Source: Algoriphagus ratkowskyi
GTDB taxonomy: Bacteria; Bacteroidota; Bacteroidia; Cytophagales; Cyclobacteriaceae
DNA: 64,000 bases
Reading direction: 5' to 3'
Assembly (NCBI RefSeq): GCF_002150505.1
Contig: NZ_MSSV01000008.1
Location: forward strand, 186,001 to 250,000
Positions 51,143 through 60,236 of the stretch are shown in pieces. Made by a program: the position numbers and the translations under genes. The notes under the pieces are model-generated. The model saw nothing but the letters and a program-made list of their open reading frames with translations. It searched no databases and was not told where the DNA came from. The stretch's first letter is position 1. Every line of letters begins with the position of its first letter.

Positions 51143-51898
51143 AGAACATAAAAATACTGTTGGATAATGGAAAAAAAAAATTTATTTTTAAATACTGCTT
51201 TTTGAATGCATAAAAATGCGGGTATAATAATTTAATGTCTTTTTTGAACAACCAAAAAAAGCCGAAATGATCTTAATTTTTAAGAGAATCAAGAAGACAG
51301 ACTTGGGTTAGAAAAAAGTGGAAGTCGTGCGGGGCTAAGAGAAGGTAGAATCTCTAAAGAACCTAATTAACAACTGTTTATCCACAAAATATTCTCTGGA
51401 AAGGCGTGTCTACTAAACCAATTCAGACTGATAGACACTACAAAGTGTAACTATAAATAAGTTTGATATAGTTAAATTACTAAGTAAGTTTTTCAAACAT
51501 TCCTTACTTTAAAAAATAATATTAAACTAAAAAAATTTTATAACCTGAAACTGGCTAAGTTATTTTAATATTTAAAAGATATAACAGATTTAGTGATTAT
51601 TTTTAGTGATTTTTATAATATTTTTAATCGTTGATAAAAATATTATAATCTAACAATGATTGATATTTTCGTGAGTGATAATTAATAAATATTATACTAA
51701 TATTAAGTTATATGAATGACTTACAAATTGTATTTATTAGTGTAAAAATATTTTTTTGGGAAAATATACACCCTCCATGAATCATGAAATATTGACTAAA
51801 ATTGAAATAATTTTCTTAATTGTTTGATTTTATATCTAACAATTAAGAAAATCTCTATCTAATTCAACATTTTTATTTCACTTAAATTTTATAAAGAC
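51143..51898. other. Long AT-rich non-coding stretch before the TSP3 lipoprotein
   Basis: About 750 bases, strongly AT-rich, many TAAATATT-like steps, no gene on either strand. It probably holds the promoter and a long leader of the lipoprotein gene. Confidence 0.5.
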
Positions 51899-53137
51899 AT
51901 GAAACATTTTAAAATTATTTTTAGCATAATATTCTTAGCAGTATTAACTGTAGGTTGTGAGGAAGACACATTCATCCATAATGAAGTTCCGATCACACAG
52001 TCACAAAGCCTTATCGATCCAAATGCTAAAGCAACAATTACTCCAGCACAAATTAGCGCTTTAGGAAAAAAAAACAAATCAGCGAATATTGGGTACGAGT
52101 CCGCTGCTCTTGGGGATATTTTTGTACTGGATTTTGAAGGTTTAGGAAACCTTGACAATATCAATAATTTTTACAATGGCGGCACCAGTGGATCTGGCTT
52201 TTCCGGCCCAAACTATGGGGTTGAATTTGGTGTTGCACTGGCTATTATTGATTCGGACGCAGGTGGTACTGGAAATTTTGCCAATGAACCATCACCGTCG
52301 ACCGTCATGTTTTTTTTGGATGAAAATCAGGCTTTTATGAATGTTTCGGCTGGATTTGATACAGGTTTATCCTTCTTCTATTCTTCCGCTACTTCTGATG
52401 GATTTGTTTCAGTTTACGATGCACTTAATGGCACTGGAAATCTATTGGGTACAATAGTTTTAGCACTCAACTATAACATTAATTGCACAGGTGACCCAAC
52501 TGGACAATTTTGTAATTGGGATCCAATAGCTGTTCCTTTTGAAGGGACTGCAAAGTCTGTTGTTTTTAGTGGAGCATCAAATTCTATAGCATTTGATGAT
52601 GTCACTTTTGGAAGTACCACTCCTGGTGATCTAGACAGTGATGGTGATGGAATATTAGACGAGAATGATAATTGTCCTATCACAGCAAATCCCGGGCAGG
52701 AAGATTATGATGGTGATGGTATAGGAGATGTTTGCGATGATGATATTGACGGAGATGGAATATTAAACGAGAATGATAATTGTCCTTTAACAGCCAATCC
52801 CGAGCAAGCAGATTATGATGGAGATCTAGAGGGAGATGTTTGTGATGCAGATGATGATAATGATGGTTGTTTGGATGTTGATGATCCTACACCATTCTCC
52901 AATATAGAAGCTACAGTTGATATTAAGGGATGTAATACCAGTGTAGAAAATCGTATGACTTCCAGTTGTGGTTTAACCATGTCTGATATGATAGATGCAT
53001 TAGAGGCTGGAACTTATAAGAACCATGGTGAATTTGTTAGAGCAATGGCCAATCTTTCGAATTCATGGAAATCAAGCGGTTTAATTAGTGGAAAAGAGCA
53101 TGGTGCAATTATGTCTTGTGCTGGTTCTTCCAAATAA
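51899..53137 (+). CDS. Lipoprotein with thrombospondin type 3 calcium-binding repeats
   Basis: 412 residues. Lipobox VGC near Cys20 in LAVLTVGCEED. Residues 70-240 resemble a secreted beta-sandwich (FDTGLSFFYSSATSDGFVSV, NSIAFDDVTFG). Residues 243-325 carry TSP3 repeats of the type DSDGDGILDENDNCP and DYDGDGIGDVCDDD, each with Asp residues for calcium. A C-terminal region of about 80 residues with three cysteines closes the chain. Surface-attached and possibly adhesive; function unknown. Flanked by long AT-rich DNA and two terminators. Confidence 0.85.
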   Translation: MKHFKIIFSIIFLAVLTVGCEEDTFIHNEVPITQSQSLIDPNAKATITPAQISALGKKNKSANIGYESAALGDIFVLDFEGLGNLDNINNFYNGGTSGSGFSGPNYGVEFGVALAIIDSDAGGTGNFANEPSPSTVMFFLDENQAFMNVSAGFDTGLSFFYSSATSDGFVSVYDALNGTGNLLGTIVLALNYNINCTGDPTGQFCNWDPIAVPFEGTAKSVVFSGASNSIAFDDVTFGSTTPGDLDSDGDGILDENDNCPITANPGQEDYDGDGIGDVCDDDIDGDGILNENDNCPLTANPEQADYDGDLEGDVCDADDDNDGCLDVDDPTPFSNIEATVDIKGCNTSVENRMTSSCGLTMSDMIDALEAGTYKNHGEFVRAMANLSNSWKSSGLISGKEHGAIMSCAGSSK

Positions 53138-53167
53138 AAATTAATTTGTAATATCCCCTATTAATTT

Positions 53168-53206
53168 AAAAGGTTTACGTTTTATATAATTCGTAAACCT
53201 TTTTTT
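53168..53206 (+). terminator. Intrinsic terminator of the TSP3 lipoprotein gene
   Basis: AAAAGGTTTACG (53168-53179) pairs with CGTAAACCTTTT (53192-53203) and leads into a T-run. Confidence 0.85.
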
Positions 53207-53270
53207 ATTCCTAGTAGAAAAGTTTAAATATTACCAATAACGGGACGTCTTAATTATGAGGTATCCCACT

Positions 53271-53298
53271 AAGCGTAGATTGCATCTACGCTTTTTTA
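53271..53298. terminator. Second intrinsic terminator
   Basis: AAGCGTAGAT and ATCTACGCTT with a 3-base loop, followed by TTTTATTTT. No gene lies between it and the first terminator. Confidence 0.75.
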
Positions 53299-53370
53299 TT
53301 TTTTAGAAATTTGTAATTCCGTAAATCATAACCTCTTGGGTGATCTATACAATGGGAACAAAATGAAACT

Positions 53371-53508
53371 CGTTTCCATCCTCCTGCATTGGCATTCCTT
53401 TCCAAATTGACCTCCTGCGCTAGAGGGGAATGTGGTGCGGATTCGTTTAACCATGGGTTCCACAAGCTCCACCCATGGCTATTAATGGTTAAATACCTTC
53501 GGTGTTAT
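53371..53508. repeat. Dispersed intergenic repeat R1, copy 3
   Basis: Best preserved copy: CCATCCTCCTGCATTGGCAT, then CCATGGGTTCCACAAGCTCC with ACCCATGG forming an inverted repeat, then ATGGTTAAATACCTTCGGTG. Confidence 0.65.
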
Positions 53509-53607
53509 TTCTATTGCTGTAGAAAAAACTATGTTTTCTATCTGTCTATGTGGTTTAAATAAAAAACATCTGTATCTCCAGCACTTTGCCGGGATTAATA
53601 AAAAAAC

Positions 53608-53803
53608 TCAGATCTCCAGATGATCATCCATCTTTTCCCGCATGCCTTTTCGGGTATAGACCCGACTGGCCCAAAAATATATCAACAAACCGATCAGCAG
53701 CCAACCCGCGACAATGGTCCATTCAATGCCATTTAATGCCGACGGATTCCCCGGTAAATACAAATAAAACAAGCCCAAACTGGACACAAAAGCCAATACC
53801 CCT
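53608..53803 (-). pseudogene. C-terminal remnant of an APC-type amino acid permease
   Basis: About 64 codons on the minus strand: a hydrophobic pair (FVSSLGLFYLYLPGN, EWTIVAGWLLIGLLIYFWAS) and a basic tail, the usual last helices of APC permeases. The upstream part is missing; the break is at a short palindrome, GAGATTTGCAATCTCG (53816-53831). Confidence 0.6.
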
Positions 53804-53979
53804 ACCCGCTGTTCGAGATTTGCAATCTCGAGCCTCTATCAAAGGAATTGTAATCCGACCTCAAAAACCATTTCATTTCCTTTCCCATAATAATCTCCTC
53901 TGCGGAATTCTTTGTGTGCTTTGCGCATTTGCGGTTAAAAAAACACACCAACCCAAGTTTGGGTTTCTACATTAGAACT

Positions 53980-55275
53980 CTACTCCCGTTCAGCCCTATA
54001 AAAAACATCCTGTAAAGCTGGTCGAATATTCAGATTGTACAAATTTTGGTGGTCTCTTGAAGGATAAACCCGGTTGGAGAGAAATATATACGTGAGCTTA
54101 TTTACTGGATCAGCCCAAACGAAAGTTCCCGTAAAACCGGAGTGACCAAAACTTTCGGGACTTACTAAAGGGGAAGGATAAGCTTCTGCCAATGGAAGCT
54201 CGGCATTGTTCAAGTGTGGTTTGTCAAATCCCAATCCGCGGCGGTTTTCATTTTCACGAAATTGCACCTCAGTAAATTCTTTCACGGTTTCGGCTGAAAT
54301 TAGTTGTAGGCCATTTACGCTGCCATAATTCTGATACAAGAGCATCAATTTAGCCAAGTCATCGGCTGTAGCGAACAAACCTGCATTACCCGAAACACCT
54401 CCTTTTAGCGCTGCGTTTTCGTCGTGTACCCATCCATTTACCAAGGCTTTCCTAAAGAGAGAATCCACTTCAGTAGGCACAATGTTATTTACATAATTTT
54501 TTCCCTCAGGTAGATATCCCAGTGTATTTGCACCTATTGGTTGATAGAAATTTTCTTCCAAGTAGGTTTGATAGTCGGTTCCTGTGAGTTGCTCGATCAA
54601 GGTAGGAAAAATCAAAAAAGTGAGTCCTGAATACAGGTATTTCTTTTCATCGGAAACGTCGGACCGATTAATGATTCGGTTCATTTTCCGTTCAAAACGG
54701 TCATTGATATAAAGCCCATCATAGACTTGACCTTGAAACCGCTTACCGGATTTGTCATGCACAAACCTTCTTTTGACCTTACCATTTTTCCGAACCACAT
54801 CATTTAAAAACACTATGTAGGGGACTAAACCTGCCTGATGAGCCAAAATTTCACGGAGCGTTAAGTCTTTTTTGTCTTTTCGCTTTCTCCAAGGTTCCCA
54901 ATAGGTGCTGAAAGGCTCGTCCAGATCAAGCTTTCCTTCGTCCACCAACTTCATCAAGGCGGGTAAAGGCCCAGCTATTTTGGTCACCGAGGCTAAATCG
55001 TATAAGTCATTTAATGCAACAGGTTGGATGTTGTCGTACGTATGATAACCGTAAGCTTTATGAAAAATAACCGTATCGTTCTTGGCTATTAAAAGTTGTG
55101 CTCCGGGAAAAGCCAAACTGTCTATGCCTATTTGCATTATAGAATCCACTTTGTGGTTGATGAACTCTTCATCAAATCCCAGTGCAGAAGGCTTGGCATG
55201 GATCAGTTCTCGTTGAGCAAATCCAAGTTGCATCACTGAAGTAATTAAGAAAATCGAAAGCAGAATTTTTTTCAT
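53980..55275 (-). CDS. Class C beta-lactamase-family serine hydrolase
   Basis: 431 residues. Sec signal peptide (ILLSIFLITSVMQLGFAQ), then the serine hydrolase domain with catalytic SVTK in LASVTKIAGPLPALMKL (about 97-100), the YSG motif in KKYLYSGLTFLI and a late GHSGFTGT that takes the place of KTG. Periplasmic esterase, peptidase or penicillin-binding-like enzyme; beta-lactam hydrolysis is not implied. A copy of its 3' end stands 5 kb away at 48640. Confidence 0.9.
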   Translation of the reverse strand: MKKILLSIFLITSVMQLGFAQRELIHAKPSALGFDEEFINHKVDSIMQIGIDSLAFPGAQLLIAKNDTVIFHKAYGYHTYDNIQPVALNDLYDLASVTKIAGPLPALMKLVDEGKLDLDEPFSTYWEPWRKRKDKKDLTLREILAHQAGLVPYIVFLNDVVRKNGKVKRRFVHDKSGKRFQGQVYDGLYINDRFERKMNRIINRSDVSDEKKYLYSGLTFLIFPTLIEQLTGTDYQTYLEENFYQPIGANTLGYLPEGKNYVNNIVPTEVDSLFRKALVNGWVHDENAALKGGVSGNAGLFATADDLAKLMLLYQNYGSVNGLQLISAETVKEFTEVQFRENENRRGLGFDKPHLNNAELPLAEAYPSPLVSPESFGHSGFTGTFVWADPVNKLTYIFLSNRVYPSRDHQNLYNLNIRPALQDVFYRAERE

Positions 55276-55397
55276 TAGTAACTAGTTTTATCCTTAAATA
55301 TGCAAAAATCTATGACAAAATAACTGGCTTTACTATTAGCGGTCTCCTTACTTAAAATCCTACCCTATTCAATGGCTGTTTACAATACAACTTGTCT

Positions 55398-55460
55398 CAT
55401 TTCCATCCACCCGCAGGAATTCTCGATTCTAAGTAACTTCTCTGTGCGGGAGGCTGATGT
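55398..55460. repeat. Dispersed intergenic repeat R1, copy 4 (partial)
   Basis: Only the first half, CCATCCACCCGCAGGAATTC to GTGCGGGAGGCTGATG; GCGGGAGG pairs with the CCACCCGC at its start. Confidence 0.5.
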
Positions 55461-55511
55461 CTAGGTATATGTCTAGTGCTACCAAGCTGTACTTCCTCTG
55501 GAGATAATTGT

Positions 55512-55690
55512 TTCAGCACAATCACTCTATCAATTTCATTTAGCAATTCTTATGGGCGCGGTGGGCGGTCGTGGCCTTTTCCGCCGAAGGAGGAAGCGGG
55601 CCGGCGGTAGGTATGCGCGCTGAAGCTTTGCCACAACTTGACTTTTTAGTTCTTTTTGCGTCAAGGCAAAAGAACGAAGAATAAAAGGTT
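55512..55690. repeat. Dispersed intergenic repeat R2, copy 2
   Basis: Matches 50970-51142 in AGCACAATCACTC, GCGGGCCGGCG, GCTGAAGCTTTGCCACAACT and TTTTTGCGTCAAGGCAAAAG. Runs into AGAACGAAGAATAAA. Confidence 0.65.
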
Positions 55691-55795
55691 AAAAATCTAG
55701 TGGATGTACATATGACAATCAAACAACTCCTGTAATGTAACTAATGTGGTTTTTACAGATTAAATGAAATCCCTTTCCCAGCCTACCGGCCAAGC

Positions 55796-55943
55796 AGTCA
55801 TCCTCCCGCATAGACATACATTTCCAAAAGAAGGCTTTTAGCGGGAGGGAATTCTGTGGTGATCTTATTACCATGGGTCCTGATAGCTACCGCGGACACT
55901 CATGGCTATTGAAAGGTTGGATCTCTTCGTGGTCATTCGGAAT
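55796..55943. repeat. Dispersed intergenic repeat R1, copy 5
   Basis: CAGTCATCCTCCCGCATAGA, TTTCCAAAAGAAGGCTTT, GCGGGAGG and ACCATGGGTCC..CTCATGGCTATTGAAAGG in family order. Confidence 0.6.
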
Positions 55944-56262
55944 ATTAATAATCGTCGTTTTTTTAATGATTGTCGAGGTTTAATCTCGAACCTGTATCAT
56001 GACAAATTTAATTATGGAGCATAAAAAAATACGCCTATTCCATTTACCCTCGCATTACCACATGTGCGATTTATGTAATTATTACTAATCCATGTGTAAC
56101 ACTTTTAATTGGCAATTTCCTCACCTTCAAAAGGTAGCTTAAAGGCATTCAAGAAACTTTAGTAATATTATTTTGAAAGTTGTATTTGAATCTTGCTTTT
56201 AGCAACAACGGAAGTAGTAGAGGAATATCCTCTTCTAGATTACAATTTAAAGAGATTACAAG

Positions 56263-57646
56263 ATGTCCATTCAAAACAGTTAATCCAAACACCAATAAGA
56301 CTCTAGAGTCATTCGAAGAAATGACTGAGAAAACAGTAGATGCTAAAATGGCAAAGGCCCACCAGGCTTTTAGTATTTAGAAAGAAACCAGCTATCAACA
56401 ACGGGCTGATATTCTTCATAAAGTAGCTACGCTTATGCGTATCAAGAATTCTGAATTGGCTAAAACTATCACCTTAGAAATGGGTAAAGTCATTGCTCAG
56501 GCTGAGGGAGAAATCGATTTGAGTGCAGATATACTTGATTATTATGCCAATCATGGAGAGGAGTTTCTTGCCGATAAAGTACTTAACCCGGAATATGGAA
56601 CAGCCATGGCTCGCAACAGTCCTATTGGTGTATTGTTAGGCGTGATGCCATGGAATTTCCCTTTTTATCAAGTAGCTCGGTTTGCAGCTCCCAATATTAT
56701 GGCGGGTAATACGATTTTGCTTAAGCAAGCTTCCGTAGTGCCACAATGTGCTGCTGCTATCGAAGAACTCTTTGAAGAGTCAAACGCTCCTGAAGGAATA
56801 TATACTAACCTATTCATCTCCGGAAAACGTGCATCAGCATTGGTTTCTGATAAAAGAATAAAAGGTGTTTCCTTAACGGGAAGTGAGGAAGCCGGTGCAA
56901 GTGTAGTCGTTGAAGCTGGAAAACATTTGAAGATGGTTGTGCTGGAGCTAGATGGTAACGATGTGTTCATTATAAAGGAAGATGCCGATATGGATAAAAC
57001 AGTAGAATGGGCGGTCGTTGGCAGAATGAATAACAACTGTCAATGCTGTGTAGCCTCCAAGCGGTTTATTGCTGTGGAAGCAATAGCCGGTGAGTTTATC
57101 CAAAAGTTTAAGGACAAGTTATCAAAAATGAAAGTTGGCGATCCCATGGATCCCGAAACAGAACTCGGCCCAATGAGTAGTGAAGAAACTGCAGTTCATT
57201 TAGCTGATCAGGTGAAACGGTCTGTGGATGTAGGAGCCAAAGTGCTCCTGGGAGGCAAACGTGCAAATCGTGAAGGTGCCTTCATGTAACCTACCATACT
57301 CCCCGATTTGAAGTCCGGCATTGCTGTATATCACGAAGAATTATTTGGCCCGATTGCATGCTTCTATTTGGTGAAAGACGAACAAGCAGCTATTGATCTG
57401 GCTAATGATTCTGATTTTGGTTTGGGCGGATCAGTGTTTACTCAGGAAATCGAACGTGGTAAAAGAGTCGTGGATCAGATTGATACGGGTATAGTCTTTA
57501 TCACCTCCCCTACCTAGACACAAGCCGATCTTCCTTTTGGAGGAACCAAGCAGTCTGGCTTTGGACGTGAACTCTCAGAGTTGGGAATTCAGGGGTTTGT
57601 TAATAAGAAATTGATTCGTGTAAGTGGGCTGAATGATCCGTTTTAA
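56263..57646 (+). pseudogene. Aldehyde dehydrogenase pseudogene
   Basis: Reads as a succinate-semialdehyde-type NAD(P) aldehyde dehydrogenase from ATG at 56263 to TAA at 57646. One extra A near 56275 breaks the frame after MSIQ. In-frame stops follow: TAG at 56378 and 57515, each at a tryptophan position, and TAA at 57287 replacing GAA. Active-site sequences are also altered (NNCQCCVASKRF for NxGQCC, ELDGND for ELGGSD). The ending [12 protein letters not shown] is still clear. Three further C-terminal fragments lie within 5 kb. Confidence 0.9.
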
Positions 57647-57749
57647 TTGTATATTACAAGTACTGCCATCATCCGATAGCTATCGGATGCGGATAATCAT
57701 ACTATAAAATAGCGTCAACAAAATTCTATTAAATCTAAATCAAAGTAAA

Positions 57750-58322
57750 ATGAAAACTATAGTAAAAACATTACTCGTTTTTAGTCTGATTGGCTCATTA
57801 ATGAGTTGTAAATCCACCTTTAATGCTTACGAAACGATGGAAAATCTGGAAAACAGAAATGCCCTTTATCAAGAGATCATTTCAAACCAGAGCCATTTCA
57901 GCGAATTTATCGATTTGGCACAACAGAATGAAGGTGCACAAAAGATAATGATGCAGAACCATATGCAAATGATGGAATCTGGAAAGATGAAAACAATGAT
58001 GGAGAAAAACCCTGAAATGAAACAGAAGATGGATTCGCATATGCAGAAAATGATGGAAAATCCTGAAATGAAAGAAAAAATGCAGACGATGGTACTCGAT
58101 AAAATGTTGGGAAGTTCCGAAGGAAGAAAGATGCTGATGCACAAAATGCATGAAAACAAAGAGATGCAAGGGGAAATGAAAGAAAAAATGAAAGAAAACC
58201 CTGCGATGATGGAAGAGATGATGGAAAAAATGATGGAGAATCCTGAAATGAAAGCAAAGATGATGGAGAAGATGAAAGAGAAAGATAAGGGTATGAAGAT
58301 GAAGAAAATGGATCACAATTAA
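57750..58322 (+). CDS. Methionine/lysine-rich repetitive lipoprotein
   Basis: 190 residues. Lipoprotein signal with lipobox LMSCKS, a helical region to about residue 65, then a long low-complexity helix built on variants of MMENPEMKEKMQ and MMEKMKEK: the last 120 residues are mostly Met, Glu, Lys and Asn. Met clusters can bind Cu(I), so periplasmic copper binding or methionine-based oxidant scavenging is plausible; neither is proven. It lies between the aldehyde dehydrogenase pseudogene and one of its fragments. Confidence 0.75.
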   Translation: MKTIVKTLLVFSLIGSLMSCKSTFNAYETMENLENRNALYQEIISNQSHFSEFIDLAQQNEGAQKIMMQNHMQMMESGKMKTMMEKNPEMKQKMDSHMQKMMENPEMKEKMQTMVLDKMLGSSEGRKMLMHKMHENKEMQGEMKEKMKENPAMMEEMMEKMMENPEMKAKMMEKMKEKDKGMKMKKMDHN

Positions 58323-58395
58323 ACTGATAACATCAATAATAATTTCATTATATAAAATATCAATAGCTATAATATACGATGGTGATTATGGCTAT

Positions 58396-58557
58396 ATGGG
58401 ACTGCACTTTGGCTTTTCGGCTTTCATATTTGTACTGGTACTTGTGTTAGGGACATTCTTTTTCAGGTCGCGTAAAAGAAGTCTTTATCAACCACCCTAC
58501 TTGGACACAAGCCGATCTTCCATTTGGAGTAACCAAGCAGTCAGTCTTTGGACGTGA
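58396..58557 (+). CDS. Possible small membrane protein running into a gene fragment
   Basis: A 53-codon frame with one membrane segment ([19 protein letters not shown]) and a basic follow-up FRSRKRS, then out-of-frame aldehyde dehydrogenase sequence. Probably the start of a small membrane protein cut short by the fragment. Confidence 0.3.
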   Translation: MGLHFGFSAFIFVLVLVLGTFFFRSRKRSLYQPPYLDTSRSSIWSNQAVSLWT

Positions 58558-58633
58558 ACTCTCTGAGTTGGGAATTCAGGAGTATTTGAATAAGAAACTG
58601 ATTCGGGTAAGTGAACTGGATGATCTGTTTTAA
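58481..58633 (+). pseudogene. Aldehyde dehydrogenase C-terminal fragment, copy 2
   Basis: 51 codons: [16 protein letters not shown], then [17 protein letters not shown] to TAA. It keeps TGG where the main pseudogene has TAG, so it preserves the ancestral tryptophan. Confidence 0.85.
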
Positions 58634-58725
58634 CACGCAGCTCTGTAACGATAGTGGAGATCACTACTGGTACTCATTAAGGCCTAGAACCAAAAGGAAA
58701 TTTTAACGCTATAAAAAAATTAAAC

Positions 58726-58866
58726 ATGAAAAAAATAACAGCAATCATCTTAATTATTCTGGCTCTCGTAATGTTCTACCTTTCTTATAAAATTGGAGGC
58801 TTACCGCCTGCCATTACAGGTCTGGGTTTTATTGCAATTGCTGTTGTTTTCTTAAATGAGAAATGA
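58726..58866 (+). CDS. Small two-helix membrane protein
   Basis: 46 residues, MKKITAIILIILALVMFYLS, then a turn and a second hydrophobic stretch (AITGLGFIAIAVVFL). Length and layout match small Bacteroidota membrane proteins of unknown role. Its stop overlaps the next gene's start by 4 bases (ATGA), which supports translation. Found by reading the frame, not by homology. Confidence 0.6.
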   Translation: MKKITAIILIILALVMFYLSYKIGGLPPAITGLGFIAIAVVFLNEK

Positions 58867-59871
58867 AAATTATGAACAAAACAATCCTATTAAATAAAAG
58901 GCCAGATGGCAAACCAACACTTAATGATTTTAAAATTATTAGTGAAGAAGCGCCAATTCCCAAAGATGGTGAGGTACTATTAAAAACAGTGTATGTTTCT
59001 GTCGATCCTTATTTGCGCGGCAGAATGAATGATGCTAAATCTTATGTTCCACCATTTGAATTGAATAAACCCATACAATCGGGCATCATTGCCGAGGTGA
59101 TGGAAAGTAAACAAGCCAATTTCAAAAAAGGTGACTTTGTCTCAGGCATTTTGGATTGGAAGGAATATCAAACTTCCAATGGGAAGGGTTTAGTTAGCTA
59201 AAGTCGATAAAACGGAAGCTAAATTATCCAACTATTTGGGGATTTTAGGAATGACCGGGCTTACCGCATATTTAGGTTTGACTGAAATCGGACTACCAAA
59301 GAAAGGTGAAACACTTGTGGTTTCCGGGGCCGCTGGTGCCGTTGGATCAGTGGTAGGTCAGGTTGGGAAATTGCTAGGCTGCAAAGTGGTTGGCATCACG
59401 GGCAGTGATGAAAAAGTAACACTGCTTAAATCAAAGTTCAAATTCGATGAAGCCATCAATTATAAAACAACGCCTAATTTAAGAGATGCGGTCAAAAGTA
59501 CCTGCCCTAAAGGGGTAGATATTTACTTTGACAATGTTGGTGGGGAGATTTCAGATGCTGTTTTAGCAAACATCAATCAGTATGCAAGACTGCCAGTTTG
59601 TGGTGCCATCTCGCTTTACAACAAAACGGAGGTTCCCGTTGGCCCTAGATTGCAGCCCATCATTCTAACTAAAAGTGCTACCATGCGCGGGTTCATCGTT
59701 AGCGATTTTTCAGAAAAATTTTTGACAGCTATAAAACAATTAAGCACTTGGCTCAACGAAGACAAACTGACGTTTAGTGAAACGATAGTAGAGGGATTCG
59801 ATAATATTCCACAGGCATTTATTGATTTATTCGATGGAAAAAATGAAGGAAAAATGATCGTCTGTATTTAA
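58863..59871 (+). pseudogene. NADP-dependent MDR oxidoreductase, frameshifted
   Basis: The first part (PDGKPTLNDFKI, VSVDPYLRGRMND) runs to a stop at 59201; the second (LGMTGLTAYLGL, VSGAAGAVGSVVGQ, YFDNVGGEI) continues in another frame from about 59200 to TAA at 59871. Together they are a complete CurA/YncB-type quinone or enone reductase of about 330 residues. A single base change in length near 59185-59205 breaks it; a sequencing error is possible. Confidence 0.8.
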
Positions 59872-59887
59872 CAAAAACAAAAAAACT

Positions 59888-59955
59888 ATGAACGTATTAA
59901 TGGTCATAACCTCCCACAGCGATTTGGGAAATACCGGAGAATTCGTCTCTTGACA
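59888..59955 (+). pseudogene. N-terminal stub of a DJ-1/PfpI-like gene
   Basis: ATG then NVLMVITSHSDLGNTGEF and a stop. This is the start of a type 1 glutamine amidotransferase-like (DJ-1/PfpI) protein; the rest is missing and aldehyde dehydrogenase sequence follows. Confidence 0.55.
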
Positions 59956-59983
59956 CGGTAAAGCTTGAAATGCTAATAGAAAG

Positions 59984-60128
59984 CTGTAGATGAAGGTGCC
60001 ACAAGGTGCTCTTGGGAGGCAAACCTACAAATCGTGAAGGTGCCTATATGGAACCTACCATACTCACTGATCTGAAGCCCGGCATTTCTGTCTATCTCCG
60101 TGTTAGTGATCTGAATCATCCGTTTTAA
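59984..60128 (+). pseudogene. Aldehyde dehydrogenase C-terminal fragment, copy 3
   Basis: Matches the main pseudogene from VDVGAKVLLGGK onwards, keeps GAA in YMEPTIL where the main copy has TAA, then skips about 250 bases to the final RVSDLNHPF-stop. Confidence 0.85.
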
Positions 60129-60236
60129 CACGGATTAATTAATAAAACTTTGTAAGGAGCCTAAAGTGCACTAACAGTAAACAAATGCATGATAGAGTCT
60201 CATTTTAAAAAACAACTCACAATAAATACTAATAAG

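Larger units (their letters stand above)
55276..56262. other. Repeat-rich non-coding region
   Basis: No gene. Contains R1 copies 4 and 5, R2 copy 2 and a further short palindrome around TCGAGGTTTAATCTCGA (55975-55991) like the one at 53816. Confidence 0.65.

Noticed and set aside
56378..57517. Programmed recoding of TAG as tryptophan in the aldehyde dehydrogenase
   Set aside because: The same gene also has a frameshift, a TAA at a glutamate position and altered active-site residues, and a fragment copy keeps TGG. Decay explains all of it.
57869..58316. Three long minus-strand frames rich in Phe, Ser and His
   Set aside because: They are antisense shadows of the Met/Glu/Lys-rich repeats of the lipoprotein gene on the plus strand.
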